Part shown: one piece after another, positions 50,069-60,828 of the stretch
Layout of the letters: the number at the start of each line of letters is the position of its first letter
Position numbering within the stretch: the stretch's first letter is position 1
DNA from: an uncultured Porphyromonadaceae bacterium
GTDB taxonomy: Bacteria; Bacteroidota; Bacteroidia; Bacteroidales; Muribaculaceae
Direction: 5' to 3'
Assembly (NCBI GenBank): GCA_947649495.1
Contig: CANSRU010000006.1
Span: forward strand, 62,001-126,000
Length of the DNA stretch: 64,000 nt
The notes under the pieces: model-generated
What the model was told of the DNA's origin: nothing
Database searches by the model: none
The model's input: the letters and a program-made list of their open reading frames with translations, nothing else
Position numbers and translations under genes: made by a program

Positions 50069-50677
50069 ATGTCAAACGAAATACTTTATCTGCTCCTGCC
50101 CGACTTTGCCCCCCACGAAATGGTGTATCTCGCACAGGCTGTTGCATCCGATGATTTTGCATTGAAATCCAATCCGAAATATATCAACAAGATAGTAGCG
50201 CCGACAATGGATCCGATAAAGTCAATCGGCGGATTCCTCACCATCCCCGACTATTCTTTCGACACCATACCCGCCGACTATGCCGCATTGGTGCTGATAG
50301 GCGGCTTCGGATGGACCACTCCTTTGGCGGAACAGGTAGTCCCGATTGTAAAAAATGCCATAGAGCAGGGAAAAATTACAGGAGCGATATGCAACGCCGC
50401 ATCGTTCATGGCCGCAAACAGATTTCTCAACCACGTGTCGCACACAGGCAACGGCCTTGACCAACTTCAGCAGTGGGGTGGCGACAATTATACAAACCCC
50501 GGGATGTACCTGCATTGTCAGGCTGTGTCAGACAAAAATATTGTAACAGCCAACGGCTCGGCAGCTCTTGAATTTGCCAAGGAACTGCTCATACTGCTTG
50601 ACAACGACACTCCTGAACGTATCAAAATGTTCTATCAGTTCCACAAACAGGGATTCTGCGAGCTATTCAAGCAATAG
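50069..50677 (+). CDS. DJ-1/PfpI family protein
   Basis: ILYLLLPDFAPHEMVYLAQA...KITGAICNAASFMAANRFL nucleophile-elbow region. Confidence 0.85.
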   Translation: MSNEILYLLLPDFAPHEMVYLAQAVASDDFALKSNPKYINKIVAPTMDPIKSIGGFLTIPDYSFDTIPADYAALVLIGGFGWTTPLAEQVVPIVKNAIEQGKITGAICNAASFMAANRFLNHVSHTGNGLDQLQQWGGDNYTNPGMYLHCQAVSDKNIVTANGSAALEFAKELLILLDNDTPERIKMFYQFHKQGFCELFKQ

Positions 50678-50992
50678 CCATCACCCACCCGGGCTTCTAC
50701 CGGCCTACAGTTCAGTGACGGCAGATTGGGGCGGAACGCGAAAGCGTTCGGAACACACATTCCAGATACGGCCACGCAACATTCTCGCCTCAATCCAATA
50801 CAGGTTCTGACCACACCTATATTATATAGGGATTCCTCCATATACGGCATAAGGCTCAATATTATGGGCACATTACAGTTATCATTATCTCAATATTTTC
50901 CGTAACTTTGTGTTGAGTGGCAAGATGAAAAGCCGAAACCACAAGCCAATAACAATTGTTTTAAAATACGGAATCATATATATCATCAACAA

Positions 50993-51967
50993 ATGGATAC
51001 ACTCAATAATCCTATCTGCCGTATTCTCGGCATAAGGTACCCCCTGATACAAGCCCCCATGAACTGGATAAACAATGCCGAAATGGTGGCAGCCGTGTCA
51101 AACGCCGGTGCGCTTGGCGTGCTCGGACCAAATGCCGGACCAAAGGTAATAGACGGACGCAGGATACCTACCGAGGAACGTATCAGCATAGAACTGGCAC
51201 GTGTGCGTCAGCTTACATCCGCCCCTGTAGGCATAAACATATTCTCGGCTCACGATGACGCCACCAGGGCTTACGCCATGAAAACCATCGCCGCATCGAA
51301 GGCTAATGATGTGAATATATATTGTCTGGTGGGCACTTTCGACGAGATAATCTACAAGGCAATCAAAGAAGCAGGTGGCATAATAGTGCATCGCGAGCTC
51401 ACCCCCACGCCCGCATCAGCACGTGTGGCCGAGGAGCATGGCGCAGACATTATAGTGGCCACCGGCATTGACGAAGGCGGTATGATTCCATCAGGCTGCA
51501 TGGGGACATTCACTATAGTTCCATCGATAGTCGATGCTGTAAAATCAGTGCCGGTGATGGCGGCAGGCGGCATCAACGATATAAGGGGCGTGCGCGCCGC
51601 TTTTGCTCTTGGAGCACAAGGTGTCTATGTCGGTACTCGGTTCATAGCCTCAACGGAATGTCCCGCGGCTCAAATTGTCAAGGACATGATTGTAGAAGGC
51701 AGCGGAGAGGAAATTATTGCCGTGACTCCTAATGAACGGTCGCTGCCCACCCCCGCGGCCATAGACTACAACCGCCGGATGCTTGCGGGCGAACCGACCG
51801 AGACAATCCACAAGGAGATTATGGAAAAAGGCGGCCTTGGCCCGGCAATGCTCCACGGAGATATCACCAACGGCATAATTAGTGTCAATACCGGAATATC
51901 ATCCATCCGCACTATTAAACCCGTTGCCGAAATTGTCGATGAACTGATGGCCGACTTTCGAGATTGA
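50993..51967 (+). CDS. Nitronate monooxygenase / NPD-family FMN protein
   Basis: ILGIRYPLIQAPMNWINNAEMVAAVSNAGALGVLG...VPVMAAGGINDIRGVRAAFALGAQGVYVGTRF. Confidence 0.9.
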   Translation: MDTLNNPICRILGIRYPLIQAPMNWINNAEMVAAVSNAGALGVLGPNAGPKVIDGRRIPTEERISIELARVRQLTSAPVGINIFSAHDDATRAYAMKTIAASKANDVNIYCLVGTFDEIIYKAIKEAGGIIVHRELTPTPASARVAEEHGADIIVATGIDEGGMIPSGCMGTFTIVPSIVDAVKSVPVMAAGGINDIRGVRAAFALGAQGVYVGTRFIASTECPAAQIVKDMIVEGSGEEIIAVTPNERSLPTPAAIDYNRRMLAGEPTETIHKEIMEKGGLGPAMLHGDITNGIISVNTGISSIRTIKPVAEIVDELMADFRD

Positions 51968-52200
51968 GCCCGAAACTCATATTATTCGATTTTGACGGAA
52001 TCCTGACATATCAGGGTTCCGTCAACTTTACCGGACTACTCCGAACCGCATCGCGACTTACCGCCGGACAAAACAAATGGCCGGCAAGTTTCAATCCGCA
52101 ACATCTTGTTTTTACGAGATTATTTTGCCACTATCCACTCTTTTAGTACTTTTACACAGCATAGGGCATAGCACAACGCCTTCCACCAAATTTTCCAAAC

Positions 52201-54273
52201 ATGAACATCATAGCCGACGAGCTCAAACTAAAGCAAGATTCCGAAGCGAATATGCTGGTGAAGTTAATAAGTGACCTTGGAATAGAGGACGCGAACCTTT
52301 ATTATAACTTCCCGCTATATAGAGGCGAAACAAAAGATGATATAGTAAGCGCACATGTCATGTTCGTTTCCCGGAAATATGGTGTGATATTTTTCAGATG
52401 CCTTTCGTCTGACGAATCGCTGGCTTCGATAGAAAAAGACAAGCTCGACGAACTCGACAGCTACGTATATGCCCGAATCAATAAGCGCGAGGAGTTCAGG
52501 AAGTCGCGACGCGAGTTGAAGATAAATGTGGTCCCTTATATATTCATACCCGATTCTGAATCAGACGACCCGGATGTGGTCACAAACCCCGATATAGAAA
52601 GAATCATCAGGGATAACGAATCGGTGGAGCTTACGGGAGATGAATTTGATTTGCTGACATCGCTCATAGAAGGCTCGACAAATCTGAAACGTAAAATTGA
52701 CCGCGATCTGCCCGACGACGGCCTTATGACTAAGGGACGAGTGTTATCGATACTCCAGAACAAGGAGGCTTGTTTTGACCTCGAACAAAAACATGCGGCG
52801 CTAAACATAATTGAAGCCCCGCAACGCATAAGGGGTCTCGCCGGCTCGGGCAAGACCGTGATTCTGGCCATGAAAGCCGCATTGTTTCACCTCCAGAATC
52901 CTGATGCCGAGATACTATATACGTATTACACAAAAGCCCTGTATGGTCAGGTGAGATACCTGATAGAGAAGTTCTACCGCGATTTTTCTGATAACCGCGA
53001 ACCGGATTGGAACAAAATACACATTCTGCACGGCTGGGGAGGTAAAGGATTGCCCGGAGTGTACTCCGCTGTGTGCTTCGACAATGGCATTGACACCATT
53101 TCGTTCCTGACCGCAAAAATCAAACGGCCAAAATCACCGTTTGAATACATATTTGAAGAACTTGACAAGTATAATCTCCGCGAAAAATTCGATCTGACTC
53201 TTATTGACGAAGGCCAGGACTTCAACAAATTCTTCTACAGGGTATGCCGCAAAATCACCAAGAACGGACGAATAGTTTGGGCTTACGATGACTTTCAGAA
53301 CATATTCGATATCGAGATTCAGGACGAAAAAGAAACATTCGGTAAAGACCCGGACGGGAATTATTATGTCGACTTCTCAAACTCGGCCAATATGCTTCAG
53401 GACATAGTGCTTTACCGCAGCTATCGCAATCCCCGTCAGGTTCTGACAAGCGCATTTGCCCTGGGGCTCGGAATATACAACGACCGCGTATTGCAACGTC
53501 TTGAGAACAACCGCCATTGGGAGGATCTCGGGTTCAAGGTTATCGAAGGCGATTCAACCCCGGGATGTAAGATGGTCATAGAACGTCCAGCCACGAGCAG
53601 TCCGATTGACACAACCGACCTACTTGGCGATATCCCACCCATAGACCTACATGTATTTGACGACCTGCGGGACGAAACCAAATTTATAGCCGACAGCATA
53701 ATAAACGACATACGCAATCAGGGTCTCCGCCCTGAAGATATATGTGTGATATCACTCGATGCTAAGAATATACGCTTTTATTTCTCAAGCATAGAGGAGC
53801 AACTGCATAAGGCAGGTATCAAGACATTCAACCTGCTGAATGCCCCGAACAACAACACTGTATTCACGGTGGCCGACAATGTTACCCTATCGACCATCAA
53901 CAAAGCCAAAGGCAACGAGGTAGGAATGGTGTATATTGTCGGTGTGGACTATGTGTTTATGCAGAAGGACTTTATCCTGCGCCGTAACCAACTGTTCACA
54001 GCCATCACCCGTAGTAAGGGTTGGGTAAGTATGACCGGATTCTCAGAAGGAGAACTTTGCGAACAAGAATTGAAGCAACTCATTGACAACAACTTCTTGT
54101 TCATATTCACCCAACCGAGCGAGGAACAGACAAAAACAATTTACCGCGGCATGGGGCGCCTGCAGTCGCAGCTCAACGACTTGCAACGCAAACTCGAAGA
54201 GCTGTCCAATGAATCGGGTATATCAATAGAGATGCTGATGAAAAGCATTCAAAATCAGAAGGACAAAAAATGA
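52201..54273 (+). CDS. Superfamily I (UvrD-like) helicase
   Basis: IRGLAGSGKTVILAMKAA (Walker A), FDLTLIDEGQDFNKFF (Walker B), LSTINKAKGNEVGMVYIVGVDY, LFTAITRSKGWVSMTG. Confidence 0.88.
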   Translation: MNIIADELKLKQDSEANMLVKLISDLGIEDANLYYNFPLYRGETKDDIVSAHVMFVSRKYGVIFFRCLSSDESLASIEKDKLDELDSYVYARINKREEFRKSRRELKINVVPYIFIPDSESDDPDVVTNPDIERIIRDNESVELTGDEFDLLTSLIEGSTNLKRKIDRDLPDDGLMTKGRVLSILQNKEACFDLEQKHAALNIIEAPQRIRGLAGSGKTVILAMKAALFHLQNPDAEILYTYYTKALYGQVRYLIEKFYRDFSDNREPDWNKIHILHGWGGKGLPGVYSAVCFDNGIDTISFLTAKIKRPKSPFEYIFEELDKYNLREKFDLTLIDEGQDFNKFFYRVCRKITKNGRIVWAYDDFQNIFDIEIQDEKETFGKDPDGNYYVDFSNSANMLQDIVLYRSYRNPRQVLTSAFALGLGIYNDRVLQRLENNRHWEDLGFKVIEGDSTPGCKMVIERPATSSPIDTTDLLGDIPPIDLHVFDDLRDETKFIADSIINDIRNQGLRPEDICVISLDAKNIRFYFSSIEEQLHKAGIKTFNLLNAPNNNTVFTVADNVTLSTINKAKGNEVGMVYIVGVDYVFMQKDFILRRNQLFTAITRSKGWVSMTGFSEGELCEQELKQLIDNNFLFIFTQPSEEQTKTIYRGMGRLQSQLNDLQRKLEELSNESGISIEMLMKSIQNQKDKK

Positions 54274-54980
54274 TGTCGCCCGGCAAATTCAACAGTTCAA
54301 TCAGCGAGGCACGCAAACTGCTTGGCGAGCTTGAACTTTTCAAGGATGTGGGACCACACCCTATTGGAACCTATTCGGCTGAGTTCAAAAGCATCTGCCG
54401 TTCCGGCCATCACATTGACACATACAATGCTATCCGCGATAACCTCGACTACGAATTTGTGCTCCACGACGACTCATTTTTCCAATTCTGTGCCAAAGAC
54501 AGATACCTGCGCTACTGCTATATAGAGAATCCAACCTTCACATGCTCAAAATCAGAATATCTCCGGCAGATTTTCCCTGAAATCGCAAAAGAGGAAATCA
54601 ACGATGATCTGGTGGCCGAGCTCGTAAAAGAGGAAGAGTACGAACAGTTTCTAAACGAATCCGAACTCAACGCCAACCTGCTTTACATCAGATATGATTT
54701 TGACCTGAAAGGATACACCCCGCTTCTACACTCATGCTCCCACATACACATAGGCATGAGAGAATCCGTGCGTATCCCCATTTCAAAAGCCATCACCCCA
54801 CTGCAGTTTGTGGTGTTCTGCCTGAAGTTAGCCTACCCCGACCATTGGAAAACATACCATGTGCAACGTCCCGACAAAGAGCCCATACATGAAATACTCG
54901 GGAGCATCAAGCAGCAGAACCTCGACCTAACTGACGATCTTTGGGACGAGATTGAAAGTTCCGAACTTTACCTCACCTGA
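54270..54980 (+). CDS. DUF2290-like protein, helicase partner
   Basis: Overlaps helicase stop by 4 nt; LLHSCSHIHIGMRESVRIPISKAITPLQFVVFCLK resembles DUF2290 core. Confidence 0.68.
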   Translation: MMSPGKFNSSISEARKLLGELELFKDVGPHPIGTYSAEFKSICRSGHHIDTYNAIRDNLDYEFVLHDDSFFQFCAKDRYLRYCYIENPTFTCSKSEYLRQIFPEIAKEEINDDLVAELVKEEEYEQFLNESELNANLLYIRYDFDLKGYTPLLHSCSHIHIGMRESVRIPISKAITPLQFVVFCLKLAYPDHWKTYHVQRPDKEPIHEILGSIKQQNLDLTDDLWDEIESSELYLT

Positions 54981-55154
54981 CACCGGCTGTCGGTTACATC
55001 AAAAATCAAGCCACCTCAATATACTCTGTCAGTGATAGTACGGAGACCACCGGAATCGGAGAACGATTATTATAGAGCGATAATCTGCCGATATTTTTTC
55101 TGTACAAATTTTTTCTGTAATTTTGCGTAATCAATTACATAACCACATACATAT

Positions 55155-56108
55155 ATGAATTTCTTTGAGCGCACAGGCAAAATGTCGATTGGTAGCAGAC
55201 TAAGAGTACTGTCTGAATTTCTGACCAGGGATGCAACAGACATTTACCGACTTTACGGCATCGGTCTGAAACCGAAATGGTTTCCGGTGTTCTATTCCCT
55301 GACTGATGAGCAGCCCAAGAGTGTTACTTCTATTGCAAAGGAAATCGGGCAGTCTCATCCTTCTGTAAGCACCATTGTCAAGGAAATGATTATAGCCGGA
55401 ATTATCAGGGAGACAGACGATAAGCCTGACCGCAGATGCACCCTAATAACACTCACGGACTACGGCAAAAGCCTATCACAAGACATGATAGCCCAGATTA
55501 GGGATGTAGAACGGGCAGTTGAACAGGTATCTTCGGAATGCGACAATGACCTGTGGGCTGCCATAGCTGACTGGGAAAACGCCCTCCGCCGTAAATCCAT
55601 ATTTGAACGCGTGCGCGAGATAAAGGAACAAAGGGAACACTACGAAGTGACAATTGTGGAATACCGGCCTCAATACAAATCAGCATTTTATGAACTGAAC
55701 CGCAACTGGATTGAACGATATTGGAAACTCGAGCCGCACGATATCGAGGTGTTGGAAAATCCTGAGAAGCACATCATTGAAAAAGGTGGATATATATTTG
55801 TGGCGCTATACAATGGTTACCCTGCAGGGGTATGCTCTTTATGCCCAATGCCACAAGACTCCGATTACGATTTTGAACTGGCCAAACTCGCTGTCAACGA
55901 TTCGATACGGAGGAAAGGTATCGGACACAAGCTGTGTGAAGCGGCCATAAACAAAGCGCGTGAGCTGGGAGGGAAAATCATATTTCTTGAAAGCAATACA
56001 CGTCTGAAGCCGGCAATAACCCTATACAGAAAACTCGGATTCGAGGAACTGCCGGAATTTCATCCGGCTTATGCCCGAGGCGACATACAAATGACACTAA
56101 CACTATAA
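55155..56108 (+). CDS. MarR-type HTH fused to GNAT N-acetyltransferase
   Basis: N-term SVTSIAKEIGQSHPSVSTIVKEM...KPDRRCTLITLTDYG; C-term LAVNDSIRRKGIGHKLCEAAI...YRKLGFEE. Confidence 0.88.
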   Translation: MNFFERTGKMSIGSRLRVLSEFLTRDATDIYRLYGIGLKPKWFPVFYSLTDEQPKSVTSIAKEIGQSHPSVSTIVKEMIIAGIIRETDDKPDRRCTLITLTDYGKSLSQDMIAQIRDVERAVEQVSSECDNDLWAAIADWENALRRKSIFERVREIKEQREHYEVTIVEYRPQYKSAFYELNRNWIERYWKLEPHDIEVLENPEKHIIEKGGYIFVALYNGYPAGVCSLCPMPQDSDYDFELAKLAVNDSIRRKGIGHKLCEAAINKARELGGKIIFLESNTRLKPAITLYRKLGFEELPEFHPAYARGDIQMTLTL

Positions 56109-56121
56109 AAAGCCAATTATA

Positions 56122-56460
56122 ATGAACACAAAAATATTCGTACGCAGGGAAGATTCACTCAAGAAGACATTCAAAGGTGTCAATCTCGACTCTCTCGCGG
56201 TAGGTGAGCAGTCAATGGTCACAAAGATGAACTATGTAAAAGGCAACTTCGCCACTCTACACACCCATCCCCACGAACAGTGCGGCTACGTTATTTCGGG
56301 AAAATACAGGCTGATAGTAGATGGAGCCGAAAAGATCGACGTAATTATGCACCCAGGCGACACCTATGCAATCCCAGGCAATACCCCTCACTCATTTGAA
56401 GTGATTGAAGGGGGTGAGGTGGTGGATGTTTTCACTCCTCACAGGGAGGATTATCTGTAA
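56122..56460 (+). CDS. Cupin domain protein
   Basis: THPHEQCGYVISGKYRLIVDG...PGDTYAIPGNTPHSFEV. Confidence 0.9.
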   Translation: MNTKIFVRREDSLKKTFKGVNLDSLAVGEQSMVTKMNYVKGNFATLHTHPHEQCGYVISGKYRLIVDGAEKIDVIMHPGDTYAIPGNTPHSFEVIEGGEVVDVFTPHREDYL

Positions 56461-56721
56461 CGGCATCAACCGTTTTTTCACTATTTTTTTGTATTTTTGC
56501 AGTGCCGTTCACAAAGAGCGGAGAGTAAATGACTGTAATAAATACAACAATACGCGCCACCATAGCGCATGTACAGAACTACGCGTTCAAGGAAAACTGG
56601 AAGAGCACAGCAGGCTGCGCACACACTCTCTGATTTGATTTCAGAATAGTTGCCGACCGTCGGTATATCGATAGACGGCCAACAACAAACATTCAACAAT
56701 TCACATTATATCCCCTATCTT

Positions 56722-58041
56722 ATGAACAATCAACGATTGCTCACAGGGTTGCTTGCCGCAGCCCTGTTGGGCGCAGGGGTGTGTGCTTCAGGACAGGATT
56801 CATCAGTGACAACCCTTGAACAGCTGTTTGAGACCGCTGAAAGAAACAGCCTGCAGTTACGCCCATCATTCTCTGCCGAAAAAGAAGCCGCCCAGGAAAT
56901 CAAAGTGGCCCGCGCCAATCGGCTGCCCGACATCAATGCCTCATTGTCATTCAGCTATATCGGCGATGGATTCACCACAAAGAGAAACTTTTCAGATTAC
57001 CAGAAAGCCCCGATACCTCATTACGGCAACGCATTATCAGTAAGTGTAAATCAGCCGATATATACCGGAGGGGCCATCACCTCAGGAATAAATCTCGCCG
57101 AGCTTAAACTTACAGCATCCCGTTATGCCACAGATATGCGACGCGACAACATCCGCTTCCAGCTCACCGGTTTTTATCTTGACATATACAAGTACTCCAA
57201 TCTGCGTGGTGTGGTAGAAAACAATATCACCCAGGCGAGAAAGGTGCTTGATGAAATGCATGCACGGTATGAGCAAGGAGTGGCTCTGCAGAACGATATA
57301 ACCCGCTATGAACTGCTTGTGGCCAATCTGGAGCTGCAGCTGGTGAAAATCGACAATACGATTGACATACTCAACAACAATCTCGTCAACATAGCGGGAT
57401 TGCCGGAAGGAACGGTAATACATCCAGACACGACAATATTGCAAAAGTCACTGCCAACCCTAAGTGAATCAGATTGGCAATCTGAAGCATCCACCAATTC
57501 ACCCGCCATCCGGCTGGCTCAGTCAAAGGTCGATATATCCCGGAAGGCGGAAGACATCACCAAATCCGACCGACTTCCCAAAGTAGGATTACAGGCCGGC
57601 TGGAGCATCGATGGTCCCATATTGGTGGAAGTGCCCCCGATCAACCGGAATCTGAGCTACTGGTATGTCGGCATAGGCATATCCTACAATATCTCATCGC
57701 TGTTCAAGACCAACAAATCCATATCACGCAGCAGAATGGCTACCGTTCACGCCACCGATGAGCTTGCTGCAACACGCGAAAACACGGAACTATCCGTAAG
57801 GGCCGACCATATCCGCTATCTTGAAGCATTTGAAGAACTGAAAACCCAACAGAAAAGTGTGGAGCTCGCCGTCAGAAATTACAACACCGTCTTCACAAGA
57901 TATTCCGCCGACATGGCCCTTATAACAGACATGCTTGATGCCGCCAATTCAAAACTCGACGCCGAGCAGCAGCTTGTCAACGCCCGCATAAACACCATAT
58001 ACTATTATTATAAACTTCTCTTCACTTCAGGAAAAATATGA
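56722..58041 (+). CDS. TolC-family outer membrane efflux protein
   Basis: Signal peptide MNNQRLLTGLLAAALLGAG; coiled-coil OEP repeats; start 56722. Confidence 0.9.
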   Translation: MNNQRLLTGLLAAALLGAGVCASGQDSSVTTLEQLFETAERNSLQLRPSFSAEKEAAQEIKVARANRLPDINASLSFSYIGDGFTTKRNFSDYQKAPIPHYGNALSVSVNQPIYTGGAITSGINLAELKLTASRYATDMRRDNIRFQLTGFYLDIYKYSNLRGVVENNITQARKVLDEMHARYEQGVALQNDITRYELLVANLELQLVKIDNTIDILNNNLVNIAGLPEGTVIHPDTTILQKSLPTLSESDWQSEASTNSPAIRLAQSKVDISRKAEDITKSDRLPKVGLQAGWSIDGPILVEVPPINRNLSYWYVGIGISYNISSLFKTNKSISRSRMATVHATDELAATRENTELSVRADHIRYLEAFEELKTQQKSVELAVRNYNTVFTRYSADMALITDMLDAANSKLDAEQQLVNARINTIYYYYKLLFTSGKI

Positions 58042-59063
58042 AACACCGTACAAAAAAGATACTCTCCTATATCATCACTCTCGCCGTAATCATCGCCGCC
58101 GGTATTTGGGTGGCCTCCAAGTTTATCCATTTAGGCAATGTGGAGTTTACCGACAACGCGCAGGTACAGCGTCAGATTGTGCCAGTCAACAGTCGCGTGC
58201 AGGGCTACATCAAAGAGATCCGTTTCAAAGAATATGAACCGGTGAAAAAAGGTGATACCCTTGTCATTATTGATGATGCGGATATGCGATTGCGTGTGGC
58301 CCAGGCCCGCGCCGACTATCAGAACGCCCTTGCCGGACGCACTGTAGCTGACCATAGCGTAGGGGTCGCCACTGCCAATGTGGCCGTAAGCGAAGCTTCA
58401 ATCGCCGAGGCAAAGGTATTGATGGAAAATGCTGCCGTTGACCTTGAACGCTATCGCAAACTGTTAGAGAAAGATGCCGTCACACGTCAGCAATATGACG
58501 GAGCGGAAACAGACTATAAAGCCAAGAAAGCACGCTATGACATGCTCGCCCGCCAACGCTCGGCGACATCCTCGGTAGCCGCCGAGACCCGCCAGCGCAT
58601 CGCCCAGAATGATGCAGGGATAGAACTTGCGAAAGCATTGCTCGAAACGGCGGAACTCAACCTTTCATACACTGTTATAACAGCTCCTTGCGACGGCTAT
58701 GCCTCACGCAAGGAGATACAGATAGGCCAGCTTGTACAACCCGGACAGACCCTTCTCGATGTGGTGGATGGCTCAGAGGTATGGATAACCGCCAATTACA
58801 AAGAGACCCAGATGGAACATATACATACCGGCAGTGAAGTGGACATCAAGGTTGACGCCATTCCGGGCAAAACATTCACAGGCAAGGTAGTGTCATTATC
58901 CACCGCCACAGGTGCCGCACTGTCATTGCTCCCGCAAGACAACTCGGCCGGAAATTTTGTAAAGGTAAGACAGCGCATACCTGTGAGAATCGAACTGACA
59001 GACAGCAGCGGCTTGAACCTTCTCCGCGCCGGAATGAACGTTGAATGTGAAGTGAGATACTGA
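58038..59063 (+). CDS. HlyD/EmrA-family membrane fusion protein
   Basis: VNSRVQGYIKEIRFKEYEPVKKGDTLVIIDD... TVITAPCDGYASRKEIQIGQLVQPGQTLLDVV. Confidence 0.93.
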   Translation: MKHRTKKILSYIITLAVIIAAGIWVASKFIHLGNVEFTDNAQVQRQIVPVNSRVQGYIKEIRFKEYEPVKKGDTLVIIDDADMRLRVAQARADYQNALAGRTVADHSVGVATANVAVSEASIAEAKVLMENAAVDLERYRKLLEKDAVTRQQYDGAETDYKAKKARYDMLARQRSATSSVAAETRQRIAQNDAGIELAKALLETAELNLSYTVITAPCDGYASRKEIQIGQLVQPGQTLLDVVDGSEVWITANYKETQMEHIHTGSEVDIKVDAIPGKTFTGKVVSLSTATGAALSLLPQDNSAGNFVKVRQRIPVRIELTDSSGLNLLRAGMNVECEVRY

Positions 59064-59064
59064 T

Positions 59065-60660
59065 ATGGGAGATTGGCACGGGCCACAAGGCCCATTTGAC
59101 ATTCCGGACGTTCCGAACTATGTGCCACGCCGGCTTAAACCGTGGCTGTTCATCCTATTCGTCCTGATAGTGCAGTTTTCCGGAGGTATCTATCTTGCCG
59201 CCGCCACCGACATGGTCGGCACGACAGCGTTGATGCAGGAGGACATATTGATGGCGGGCTATGCTTCGCTCGTAGGCATGTCAATAAATTTTGCCGTGAT
59301 GTTCCGGCTGAAATTCCGTTTCTCCAACCGTATAGGGCTGCTCGTGTGCGGAGCGGTTCTTATTGCCGCGAATTTTATTTGTGCGAATACGACAAGTGTG
59401 CCCTTGCTGGTCGCCACCTGCTTTATCGCGGGCTGGTTCCGGATGTGGGCCACATTCGTATGCAACTCCACAATACAGCTTTGGCTTACACCGGTGCGGG
59501 ATATGGCGATATTTTTCTGCTATGTCTACCTTGTTGTCGATGGGGTGATTCAACTGAGTGGGATAGTAACCATTTACACCGCATTTTTCTCGCAATGGGA
59601 ATATATGCACTGGATAATGAGCGGGCTGCTTGCGTTGATGATGATAATGGTGCTCATACTTGTCAAGCCCGTGAAAGGGCCTATGCAGATACCGCTGTTA
59701 GGCATCGACTGGATTGGAGCCGCACTGTGGAGCGTATTCATGTTGTGCTTCACATTTATATGTGTCTACGGCAACTTCTACGATTGGTGGGAAGCGGAGG
59801 AAATCGTCGGTGCGACAATCTTAGGTGCGGCCTGCCTTGCCATCAACCTCTGGCGAGCCTCATTTCTTCATCATCCCTACATATCTTTTCAGGCTTTGAC
59901 AAACCGCAATGTCATAAGGGCAACACTGATATATCTGGTTTTCTTCACACTTATGGCTACCGAACATGTGTTTGAGCACAGCTATGCCGCGGCCATACTC
60001 GGTTTTGACGAGACCAATCTGATAGACCTCAACTGGTATGTATTTTCCGGCATCGCCGTCGGATGTTTATTCACATATTACACATTCGCGTTGCATAAAT
60101 GGCGTTACAAGACCATGACCGCCATAGGCTTCTCCCTTGCGGCAGTATATCTCGGATGGTTCTATTTCATGATAGACTACGGTGTGGAAAAAGAGATGCT
60201 TTTCTTTCCGCTCTTTATAAGAGGCTTTGCATCAGTGATTATCTCCATAGTGTTCCTGACATCCATTGTCCAAAGCGGTCTGCACTTCTTCGTATTTCCA
60301 CAGGCCCTCACGATAAACGGATTTACCGGAGCCGTGATGGGAGCGACACTGGGACCGGCCATTATCGGAGAATTCTTACGTCACACAATGGCTAAAAACG
60401 CATCGCTTCTCAGTGCCCGGTTCACTGACTTCAACGCCGACATAAGCCATATGCCGCTCGGCCAACTCTATGGAACCATACAGCAACACGCACTGATTGT
60501 ATCCATGAAAGAGATTTATGGATGGCTGCTCATGTTGGCCCTGCTGTCCTTGACCGTCATCATAGTAAGCTACGGACCGATTCGCCCCGCAGCAATCTTC
60601 CCCAAATGGAAAACAATACGTAAAATCTTCCGTAAAGGAACCGCCATAGCCCATACTTGA
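59065..60660 (+). CDS. MFS transporter (EmrB/DHA2-like)
   Basis: About 14 hydrophobic helices; follows TolC and HlyD genes. Confidence 0.85.
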   Translation: MGDWHGPQGPFDIPDVPNYVPRRLKPWLFILFVLIVQFSGGIYLAAATDMVGTTALMQEDILMAGYASLVGMSINFAVMFRLKFRFSNRIGLLVCGAVLIAANFICANTTSVPLLVATCFIAGWFRMWATFVCNSTIQLWLTPVRDMAIFFCYVYLVVDGVIQLSGIVTIYTAFFSQWEYMHWIMSGLLALMMIMVLILVKPVKGPMQIPLLGIDWIGAALWSVFMLCFTFICVYGNFYDWWEAEEIVGATILGAACLAINLWRASFLHHPYISFQALTNRNVIRATLIYLVFFTLMATEHVFEHSYAAAILGFDETNLIDLNWYVFSGIAVGCLFTYYTFALHKWRYKTMTAIGFSLAAVYLGWFYFMIDYGVEKEMLFFPLFIRGFASVIISIVFLTSIVQSGLHFFVFPQALTINGFTGAVMGATLGPAIIGEFLRHTMAKNASLLSARFTDFNADISHMPLGQLYGTIQQHALIVSMKEIYGWLLMLALLSLTVIIVSYGPIRPAAIFPKWKTIRKIFRKGTAIAHT

Positions 60661-60751
60661 AAACAATCCCGACCCCGCGACGCAAGTTCAAAGAAAAACA
60701 GAAGGCGAAGCGAGGGTCAGAAACACCGAATCACTGATATGTCTTAAAATC

Positions 60752-60796
60752 AAGCAGGCAGTTACGGATGTTACGTCCGTAACTGTCTGCTTTTTT
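60752..60796 (+). terminator. Terminator
   Basis: AAGCAGGCAGTTACGGA tgttacg TCCGTAACTGTCTGCTT + TTTTTT. Confidence 0.8.
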
Positions 60797-60828
60797 TTAG
60801 ACATATGTTCACTACGAGCAACCAATGC

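Noticed and set aside
50730-50760. GAACGC-GAAA-GCGTTC hairpin as an RNA gene
   Set aside because: Single short GNRA hairpin without conserved context, promoter or second copy in the window.
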